This document shows positions 55,168-64,000 of a DNA stretch of 64,000 nucleotides, in pieces; the stretch's first letter is position 1; every line of letters begins with the position of its first letter. The notes below the pieces were generated by a model. It worked only from the letters and a program-made list of their open reading frames with translations. It had not been told where the DNA came from and did no database searches. This stretch comes from Antedon mediterranea (Eukaryota; Echinodermata; Crinoidea; Comatulida; Antedonidae), in assembly GCF_964355755.1 (NCBI RefSeq), contig NC_092670.1:38801795-38865794 (forward strand), given 5' to 3'. The position numbers and the translations under genes were made by a program.

Positions 55168-58100
55168 GGAAAGTATGGCCTATGTTTATGTTTCAATAGA
55201 TTAGATACATTTTATAAATAAATTATGGTCCCACACCTCTTGGCACCCAATCATTAATTGTCACATTGTTAAACAATGATATTTTCCCTCGTTTGTTTCA
55301 CGGCAAAATGTTCCTGTGACTGTGGCAAGGGAAGGGGGTGCCTACTATAGTTCTCGTGAGTTATCACTCAGTTAAAATTCTTAATACGATTTTTCACGCT
55401 GCTGCTCTAGCCCGCTACGTCCCATTAGGACTACTCAATCAGAAGCTAAAGCAAGCAGCAGTTATAGTTCTAAGGACAGACAGTTTTGTGAAAATGGAAA
55501 CTCCACTATGATTTATTGATTCCAGCTGCTACAGTAGACCCAAAAAACGTCTGGAAAAGAGTCTATTAGGACATGTCATGCTAAAATTACAAATCCCTAA
55601 GCATTTCTGGTATATTCACTGTCAGATATTCATTGAATTATTATCGAAACAGTCCATTAAAGTTTGTGTTTGTAATAGGATACTTCACAATTGAAATATC
55701 TAAGGTGATGAAGTGACCCCCAGATTTGACCTTAGCAATAAAATTAACTAAAGTGACAGAAATTGAGTATTCACTTCTGTAACAAAAAAATAATATTTAT
55801 TCACATATAAAAAAAGAAAAGAAACCCCAAAACCATTGTCTGACAGACAATTTAAGTATTTGTTGCTTTAAATTACATTTTTTTCAGGTAAAATAACTAT
55901 TACAGTATGTGACAATAAAATGACACATTCAAAAACATTTGAAATAAAAAATATTTTTCAATAAGCGAGCAGCGTTTTTTGTAAGAAATATTTCTTGTTT
56001 TAATCACATAACACGATTTAGTGATCGGGCGCCCTCTATAGGTGAAATTTCTTGCTAACTTCAATCATTGCTGCCGTATATTATTGGGACTAATAACAGT
56101 TAAACCCGATTTTTATTTATAAAGTTCCTACCTGTTGTACCTATACAATAAAATATTTTTCTTTTGTTTAATTTGAAAATGAAAAGTACTCTTGTTAAAT
56201 AGTTTGAATAGGAAGAAAACATATGTAACCGTAACTTAAATTCTTTTTAAACCCCTCATCTGACGCTGCAGCCGCTAGTTTTCTTTTTGTCTGGAGAACT
56301 ATTTTAAAATAAAGCATACCTTACCTAAATTGCATTCTTCTGCCCTTCACCGTGGCTTTTCACCTCATATGTTTGTTTTGTTTTGGCATAATTTAACTAA
56401 ATTGATTAAAAAGATCTGTCCACCAAAATATGAACAATAATAATGAATTAAATCGTAGGTAATTTTGTAGTTGTAATAAAATTAATTTTCGCCAATAAAA
56501 ACAAAACAAAAACATTGATTTTGCTTATAAAAAGACAAAAATGATTACGTATAGTAACCAGAAACATGCGTCTTCCAGCAGAATGGGCTTAATTCTTGTT
56601 CAGGCAATAATAAAATCATATGAATTTATTTTTCGATTTCATTTTTCGTCAAATTGAAAATAAAACCTTTAGGCTCTCCTACATTAAAATGACATGAATA
56701 TATTCAAATAGAAATTGCTTGCTTTTTGTCTTTGGAAATCTTTTGAAAAAAAAAAAGAAATTACTTAAAAATTATTTTTTCAGAAAATATCTTTAAACAA
56801 AATTAATTATATAATTCTAAAATATTACAGAAGACAATATTTAATATCTTTGAAATAAATCGAAAGCCTACAACTTCAACTAAATCATTGTTCATTCATC
56901 ATACCGTAATCTCTACAGGATACTGTATCAAATCAACTAAAATAACATCTCAAATCAAATCGTTAATAAAATATTAGAGCCAGGTGTTTTTCTATTGTGA
57001 AAAATTGATAAAAAGGCACGCGAATGACGTGATATGAACACGAACAACATTGCGTTTACTACGTTAAATATCTAACCCGGTGTGCAGGGTGGCCTCACCC
57101 CATTTGGAGAGGAAGAATAGTCCTCCCAGTTGGATTGATTGAGGGCCAGGCGTAACCTTCTCGGAGACTGTCTTTAAAACACGTAGCTAGCCACCGTTGG
57201 CCGATCTATATCTATCTATCCATCTGAATATTATTTGAAATAAAATATCATTGTCTTCGGTTTATTGATTATCTGTTTATTTTTATATAATCTGGCTCTA
57301 AAATTAGGGAAGACAGCATGGTGCTAAAGCCAGGCCTGCCTGAAATAGAGACCGCCTGTAAATCATAAAATATAAATTCTTCGGGGCTGTAGATGATTTT
57401 TAGCCTGGACGACCCGACCCATATGTAAAACAACCGGGCATGCAATCCAGATGGAGACAACGACATTAAAATGTTGTAAAAAATGTGTCGCTCTTTACTA
57501 AACCACATTTTTAAAGAACGTCCTATTTAAGAACGATGATGTGTCACAAAAGCACAGAGTGTTATATAATAAACGAAAGCATAATAAAAGTTATCATGTT
57601 AATAAAACCACCCCGCCCACAACCACCACCACGAAACACAATTACCAGGCTCGATAATAAAAATGATATTTAACGGAGGGGGTGGAGGGAGAGGGGGGGG
57701 GGGGGGGTGGCGAATGGTTGAGAGCTTGCTTATATGCGCTATATAAGGAAGAATGAACTATTATCAAAGTCAGCATTTGATATTGTCATTAGGAGGCCTA
57801 ATTTTCATATTATTCTTAAAAGTGTGAATAGGCCTATATTATATTTTTTTTAAATCCTACAATAAAATTGTAAATTGAATTGGTAATAGGCCTATGTACG
57901 TAAAATAGAAAACACAGAAGCGTAATAGTATAACGTTCAGAGTAGAGATTCATGTTCGTCGATTCACAAGAGCAACGTGTTAATAAAAAGTTCTATAAAT
58001 TTGAATGTGAATAGAAAAGAAGTAGTAAAGCATGCTCGTTTCTTTGTCTCGCCATTTTGACATAAACATTGAATGATTGCGAAGTAATGATTTATAAGTC

Positions 58101-58215
58101 ATTGAATTAAACTCAGCTTTTGTTTATATTATCCGTGTTTCCTAGTATCTACCAAATAGCTGTAAAACAAAGGCTAATTAAAACTACAGCAATGTGCGCG
58201 TGCGTATCTAAATCA
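55168..58215. other. Intergenic, few features
   Basis: Contains a 35-bp piece (55973-56007, AGCAGCGTTTTTTGTAAGAA) that recurs at 62030-62064, a G-tract at 57689-57706 and an unclassified repeat-like block at 57070-57200 ending in TATC repeats. No coding exon I can support. Confidence 0.45.
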
Positions 58216-58216
58216 A

Positions 58217-58224
58217 TGACGTCA
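58217..58224. promoter_or_regulatory. CRE site upstream of the SNAG gene
   Basis: TGACGTCA 132 bp upstream of the start codon at 58356, in a CpG-richer patch (GTGCGCGTGCGT). Candidate proximal promoter element. Confidence 0.35.
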
Positions 58225-58355
58225 CTATGCTAAATTCGGTAGCAGACTATCTTTTTTTAGTACGAACTTTGATTATGGCAAAGATGAGGAAACATAGAGA
58301 TACAAAGTTGCTGTGATGTTTTTACTGTTTTGTTGTGGTTTTATGTGTCGTAATA

Positions 58356-58461
58356 ATGCCAAGATCTTTCATGATAAAACAGCTCAAGCCAGGGCTGGAA
58401 ACAGAAGAAGCCGACCTTGAAGAAAAGATTTTATCTGGGCTAGAAACAACAACTGAAACAG
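58356..58461 (+). CDS. SNAG-domain transcription factor, first coding exon
   Basis: ATG at 58356 opens MPRSFMIKQLKPGLETEEAD and continues to donor ACAG|GTAGGG after 35 codons plus one base. MPRSF(L/M)(V/I)K is the SNAG repression motif found at the extreme N-terminus of Snail, Scratch, GFI1, INSM and OVO-type zinc-finger proteins, where it binds the LSD1/CoREST corepressor. A short first exon carrying little more than SNAG is typical of the Snail and OVO families. The zinc-finger exons must lie to the right of the window. An upstream ORF (MAKMRKHRDTKLL, 58275) precedes the start. Family member not determined. Confidence 0.65.
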
Positions 58462-58908
58462 GTAGGGTAGCGTAGTGATGGGGAACTGTAGAGAAAGTCA
58501 TGCTTCGCGTATAATATCTGCTGCCCGCGTGTTGGCCGCCTGTGAGAGGGTCACCACACGGATGGAATCGCTGGTAACTTTGTATCGAGTTGTTTTTATA
58601 ATTTGTCGGTTCAAAGTCTGAAATAATTAGAAATATGACATGTTTGGTTATTGATAATATTGTGGTTAGATCATGGAGGTATAATACCTCAATGGTTAGA
58701 TAGATCTAATTTGTGTGTCTTTAATTTTTTTTAAATAAAATGTGACTAGTAATAAGTAATACTAATGCATATCACAACAACTGCTTTCCATTCAGTGTTT
58801 ATAATATTAAATCCATTCATTTTTTTTTCATCTTTTTCATTGCTCTTTTATCTTCATTGCCTATAAATAATTAAATTCTTTCCAATATTCATTTCATTCA
58901 GGTAATTG

Positions 58909-59043
58909 CCTCTGTGTACACTACAAAACTTTATTTGACAAATGATGTGCCCATATATGGACATGATGATGTCATATCACTACCATTTTTTATCACATCA
59001 CACTTTTTTGTCAAACTAGTTTGATAGTGTAGACAGAGCTTTA
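58909..59043 (-). repeat. MITE-1 copy in the SNAG gene intron
   Basis: CCTCTGTGTACACTACAAAA at left, one degraded unit, GATAGTGTAGACAGAGCTTTA at right. Confidence 0.8.
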
Positions 59044-60289
59044 TATTTGCCGACCTTGTACAAATTTATTTACCAAAATCTTGTGAATATATATTTAACA
59101 TTATATTATCTTACTATTGAGTCATTCAATATTAATGTTTAAAATATAAATGTTATTATGTGACACATTTTTTGTGGAGGAGGAAGGTGCATCCAACTTT
59201 AACTACTACAGTGGTATCACAACATGTATATACAGTGTTATCTATTCACCATAAATAAAAATGTATCCATAAAGATTAGTAAATTTGTTACAACCTTTTG
59301 TCAGTAGTACAAACCATCCCCCTCTACATTCTCAAGATTTGTTGCTCTTCAATACTGTTTTAATTTCAAACAAATTATATTTTGCATCTGCAGATTCTAA
59401 TCAATAGTTGGTTCCTTTTCAATAGTGTTTTAATATAAAAACAATTGTAATATTATTTACTTGTAAACAGATAGTATATTTTACATAGTAGATTTTTGCA
59501 GCCAATGAATAAAACGACAGATACAAATTGAGCAACCGGAGTTAACACTGAGCACTGCGTACTTCTAATCAATTACTAATGGTCGTTTGAAATGCATTTG
59601 CTCGAAAAAAATCCCATACAAAAATTTAGGTCATAGATAATCTTTCCCATGTGACTCATTTTAACTGCAATTTTGAAAATTTTAATTTTCAACTAAAACT
59701 TGCTGATTTTGTTAAGTAAAACTGGTGATTTAAACAGAAAAAAAATAAATGTGAACTTGAACAGAAAAAAAAACCATTACTAATTGCAGAGTCTGTTTTT
59801 GTATTTGAAGAGATTTTTTTAAGAGATATATTATTATGATATTTTCACAAAGGACAAATAATGATTAATTAATTATTAACAGTACCCTATTATGGTATGT
59901 TTACATTGCTGTTAATATTTTACTTGTAGGTGTATGATTAGTAAATGTGTAAAATCAATTTTACCGTGTATATTTTTAATGTTAATTTTTTTTTTCATAA
60001 CTACTTTTAATTTAAAAGGCCTTTCTATACTACATTTTGATGAATTTCCATAAGAAACTGTCAGTCAAATCTGAATCTATATCTACAGTAGTTTCCTTAT
60101 TAAAATTATTTTTGAGTGGAGTGAAGAAAAAACTGTAAATGTTAAATGTAAACAGTAAAAATCTTGATATTCTGAGTTGTTTTTTTAAATTTTAAGGCTT
60201 TTAGACACATTTCCAAGGATTACCAATAGTAAACCAATCAATGTCCTATCAGATAGTTGGTAATCCCCTGATATGGGGCTTTTTTTGTG
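59044..60289. other. Intron sequence, no features
   Basis: Presumed first intron of the SNAG gene; AT-rich with A and T runs, nothing recognised. Confidence 0.45.
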
Positions 60290-60428
60290 AACCAGTTCAC
60301 TGAGAGGTAATCCCCTACTTGTCTTGAATGATGGACTGGGTTCATGTACACTGCCAGACCTCTAGTTTATAGTTGTTATCCAAGAAGACTTGTTCCACCA
60401 CCAGAACTTGGGGCAAGTCTTGCCGATA
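60290..60428 (-). mobile_element. SINE-A copy, diverged
   Basis: Minus-strand body: CCACCACCAGAACTTGGGGC, AGAAGACTTGTTC, GGTAATCCCCTACTTGTCTT recognisable against 29329-29590. Confidence 0.65.
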
Positions 60429-60730
60429 CTGTTGGCTCTTTAATTAACCTTGTCTAATGTTAAATTATGAAACATATCAGTAGTGAAATCATCCTTTATT
60501 TCAAATAAAAAACATAAGAATGTAAAAAACATCCCAAGGTCACTGTTTGGAGACAAATGCCAAATACAAATACAAAACACTAATAATATATCAAGTCAAG
60601 TCAAGTATCATTTATTATCATTTGTTTTAGGAAAAACATAGAAATTCTGTTTGCTCTATATAAGATTAAAGTAATATCAAATGTACCTCTGAAACGTATC
60701 AGAGTGTTATCAAGGTACATCCACATGGAG

Positions 60731-60925
60731 TGGAGTTGTGGCTTGGTGGTTATAATGCTTGGCTACCACTACAAGGGTCCTGGGTTAAAATCCCGTCACA
60801 TGTCAGGATTTTTTCTAAGGACCAAATTACTCCACTCCCAAAGACTTGTAATAAGACTTTGTTTATGTAGAGCATCTTGTGTATGTTTGTCTTGTGAACC
60901 TCTGAGGGTCCCTCAGCTGGATGGA
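60731..60925 (+). mobile_element. SINE-C with tRNA-like head
   Basis: TGGCTTGGTGGTTATAATGC is an A box and GGTCCTGGGTTAAAATCCCG a B box region, 40 bp apart as in tRNA. The body follows (TTTTTCTAAGGACCAAATTA; GAACCTCTGAGGGTCCCTCA). Single copy in this window. Confidence 0.65.
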
Positions 60926-61336
60926 TCACCCTCATTTTCTCCTATTTTATATAACCTCCATTGGCTACCTATTGACTCACGTATAAAATATAAGATCCTT
61001 TTACTAATATTTAAAGCGCTACTTCTTAAACAACCTACTTATCTCCTTGATGTTCTTCCCTCCTACTGGACTGCTACACCCCTCTTGCTTGTCTTTGTTC
61101 GGCTGATCAAAACCTACTACTTGTTCCTAGAATTAACACCAAATCTTATGGACAAGATGTTCTCTGCTGCTTCTCTTTGGAATTCTCTCCCTCGTCATTT
61201 TAGTAAATCAAATTGCTATTTTTAAAAAAGAACTTAAAACGCATCTTTTTAACATCCAATATAAGCGCCTTTGATTTTTACTTCGGTTTAGTTGATTCTG
61301 GCGCTATACAAATACCTAAATTATTATTATTATTAA
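60926..61336 (+). mobile_element. CR1/L2-like LINE 3' end
   Basis: Encodes [51 protein letters not shown] and [11 protein letters not shown]: the C-terminal end of a non-LTR reverse transcriptase of the CR1/L2 type. A frameshift follows WNSLP. Then come GGCGCTATACAAATACCTAA and a TTATTATTA tail. 5'-truncated and dead. Sister copy at 34408-34626. Confidence 0.85.
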
Positions 61337-61399
61337 ATATGGTTAAAAAAAAAATAAAAAAATCAGGATCACTGTATACCGGAGTTAACAAAGAATATA

Positions 61400-64000
61400 A
61401 GAATTAAACACTGAAGTCAGTTAACCATACAGAATATATCTATGTTGTAACTTAAGTTCAGATCAGCTTCGTTTATGCACGCTTAACTTGTGATTGGTAA
61501 AAAAAAATAGGAATAAGTAGTGCTTGTTGAAATTTAAATTGAATGAAAAAAGGGCTTGATTGCCTAAAGCAAGTTTTGTGATCTGACAATCGTTTATTGG
61601 TTGCAATTACTAGTACTTTGCAGGTTCCTGTCCAAATAGTAAAAACCATGTCAAATATATTTTACTGATTTCTACACTAAACATTATTGTTCTTAGGAAA
61701 TAATGCTCCTACCCTGAATATGTACTATAGAGTTTAGTTTATGATTATATTTTGGTTCTGTACAGTAGGCCAGATTTTAGTTGTTGTTCAACTCTATGAT
61801 ACAAGTAATATGTAAAGGATTATATGAAATTTAAAAGGATTATACTAATAATACTAAAGTATAAAAGTAAAAATGCATTAAAAACCATGTGGTAGGCTGC
61901 TACAAGACTATATTTACGCTACACATATGTTTGCTAGGATTGCTAAACAAAAATAATTGAATCATTATTCTGAAGAAATTTCTGAAGACCACATTTAACA
62001 ATAATTAAAACTGTTACGTCAACAAGTCAAGCAGTGTTTTTTGTAAGAAATATTTCTTGTTTTATATGGTAACTTCACTATCTTCATAGTTTGCTGCATT
62101 ACCTTGTATATAGTATATAGTCCTTCAGATGGGACATAAAGCTGTAGTATTAAAACAATTATCTATTAAAATATATTATCCAAATTCCTTCACTTGCACT
62201 GATGAAGGGCTAGTGTTGCCCGAAAGCTCTGCTAACTTTTCTGGCTGTTTTACTTCTCGTTTTGATTTAGCTTTTTGCTTTTATTTTGTTTCTCAATTGA
62301 GATCCAGCCACTGATACCCACAGCATTGTCATTTTTTTCAGTAATTTGCCTTTGGATTTATATTATATATATATTTTTTTTGTTACATCTATTTATTGAA
62401 TATTGTTATTTGTTATGATATGGACATTGTTCTGAAATAAAAGTGAATTGTGAAAATAGCTGTTAAAATACTATCAACCAGCTATCACAGCAGTACACAG
62501 TAGAGTTGATTCACTAGATTTACATAGCTGCTACTGTGTAATAAGCAATCTGATAATACAGTGCTCTATCAGAGCTTAACCCTTGGACCCAGTCAAAGCC
62601 ATTAGTACCATTAATACAGCCATAATATAATTCATAAATCATAGTCTATATAAAGTGTATAGTATTATATGAAATACAAAATGATTATCAGCACTAAAAA
62701 TGTAGGCCTTCAAATACACCAATTTCTGATGTTATGTTTTCTATCTATATATTTATTTATTTATTTATTGTACAGTAATCTCATTGTAATGTTTTTTTTT
62801 TATTTTGTAAATGGTGGTCTCTTATTTTGACTACCATCCATATATATAAATAATGATTTAAAAAAAAATATATATATCATTTGTGGAAAATCAATAAAAA
62901 AACAACAATTTATTTAAGCATTTTGTGACATTAGCTTATGCAAAAAAATGGTATATCAGTTACTAAATAAAACCTATAGTTTTAATTGTAAAAAATCAAT
63001 TGATTTAGTTGTTCTACTTGTGCTATGAAACTACTTTAGGCCTACCGATTATCAACTGAAAAGAGACAGAACCCAGGGGTTGAAATAAGGGACATTTTAA
63101 AAGCCAATGAACACAAGTCCCATGACAGTGTCAAATTTGTCTTATAAGGAAGTCGTTTGATCCTTGGAAATAATCTTCCAATTAGGAGGGCTGAAGATGA
63201 TCGCAAAATATTAGCGGCATCATTTGATTCAAGCGTCCACTCTGCGTACTTGCTTACTCAAAATCTTGTAAGTTTACTTAAGTAGGATATTGGTTCAATA
63301 CCCTGGTTCCACAGGGAGGTATTTGAATTCATTTAGTATAATCCTGAATATTAAGGTTATTATGTTTTAAAAAAGTTGCGGTAATGTTGGCTATTACAAG
63401 TTAGTTTGCATCTTTTGTCCTGAACTAGGACACTTTTGGAAGAAATTATTTTCAGATACGCTTTAATAACCTTAGTTTTTGGATTGGAAACTTTGCAAGC
63501 TAAAGTTGGATTGGTAAAGAGGGTTTGTTATTCAACCTTCTAGCCTAAAAGTTTCAACAAAGAAGGTTAAAGTTCAGCCATCATAGCAGATCCTTTAATA
63601 TTTGATGGTACTGTATATATTATTCCACATTTTTTTTCTTGTGATAAACTTGTAATATAGGCCAAATTAACAAAGAAGGTATGCATCCCACATTCAATTG
63701 TTCCTTTTGTTATACTTTCTTTATTAAAACACCCGGTTTTATTAACTGATATTTTTATATTGATCTGTATATTTTTATTATATCTTTTGTATATGTTTTA
63801 ATTGAAGAAATGTATTTTTATTACAGTCACTTGTTGACCTAAATCTTGTATGTATTAACTTACTATTAACCTCCTTATATTAAAGGTCTTACATAAAACA
63901 TAGAAACAACTTGTAACTATGTCTTCATAAAAATTTATACAAAGAAATTTTGTTTTAAATTTCGATTTAAAAAGATACATAGGCCTACAGTACATCAGAC
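61400..64000. other. Right end of window, presumed intron
   Basis: Apart from the hammerhead-like motif and its flanks (about 62030-62340, likely a retroelement remnant) I see no exon, including no zinc-finger coding sequence. Poly-T and TATA-rich tracts near 62340-62880. Confidence 0.45.
62199..62234 (+). ncRNA. Hammerhead ribozyme-like core
   Basis: CTGATGA (62199-62205), stem II GGGC (62207-62210) with GCCC (62218-62221), GAAA (62222-62225), a 3-bp stem III A-G-C/G-C-U around UCU (62225-62233), then A at the expected cleavage position (62234). All invariant core bases are present in the right order. Stem I is not evident in this copy: the bases after 62234 do not pair with those before 62199. 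Minimal hammerheads of this kind with a very short stem III are known from Penelope-like elements and related retrozymes. Confidence 0.55.

Noticed and set aside
57269-57508. 79-codon minus-strand ORF
   Set aside because: No conserved pattern and no splice or promoter context that I can see.
60731-60800. Functional tRNA gene
   Set aside because: A and B boxes are present but a proper cloverleaf with acceptor stem does not form; it reads as a SINE head.
1-64000. CRISPR array or bacterial operons
   Set aside because: Repeats here are dispersed foldback elements or tandem satellites without spacers; genes are spliced and eukaryotic.

Overview
This window is animal nuclear DNA: AT-rich, intron-rich and crowded with short dispersed repeats. 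It most likely comes from an invertebrate deuterostome. An echinoderm is my best guess, from orthologues close to the vertebrate proteins, compact introns and the frequent TAGGCCTA words, but the phylum is inferred, not shown. I see no bacterial operon, CRISPR array or viral genome.

Three conserved genes can be rebuilt exon by exon with matching splice phases. (1) Positions 322-20431, minus strand: nine exons of an OXR1/NCOA7-type gene (LysM, GRAM-like domain, long variable linker, region before TLDc). The TLDc exons lie beyond the left edge. A CCAAT/TATA core promoter with a short first exon lies near 25.6-25.7 kb. (2) Positions 29772-30856, plus strand: a complete two-exon MEA1 orthologue (187 aa). 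(3) Positions 32817-37694, minus strand: a complete five-exon peflin (PEF1) gene (292 aa). MEA1 and PEF1 converge; MEA1 and the OXR1/NCOA7 gene diverge. Further right are two minus-strand exons for short single-pass membrane proteins sharing a cysteine/proline motif (50.9-51.5 and 53.5-53.9 kb), and at 58.36 kb the first coding exon of a SNAG-domain (Snail/Scratch/GFI/OVO-type) gene running off the right edge. An orphan exon candidate is at 39.45-39.63 kb.

The rest is mostly mobile-element debris. The dominant item is a foldback (MITE-like) family, MITE-1, with about 30 copies: inverted termini like AGCTCTGTCTACACTATC and an internal 21-bp unit that expands from one to eight copies. At least six other foldback families are present, plus three tRNA-derived SINE families, LINE 3' ends, a tyrosine-recombinase element fragment, a 5S-rRNA-like sequence, and a 5'-truncated Penelope-like element with an intact GIY-YIG ORF and a perfect 13-bp target duplication. 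A hammerhead-ribozyme-like core lies at 62.2 kb.

The genes do not form a pathway. OXR1/NCOA7 is an oxidative-stress/V-ATPase-linked family, PEF1 a calcium adaptor, MEA1 poorly understood. The points most worth checking are the hammerhead motif, the one-base frameshift joining a signal peptide to the 53.5 kb membrane protein, the Penelope insertion upstream of PEF1, and the MITE copies abutting a PEF1 splice site.
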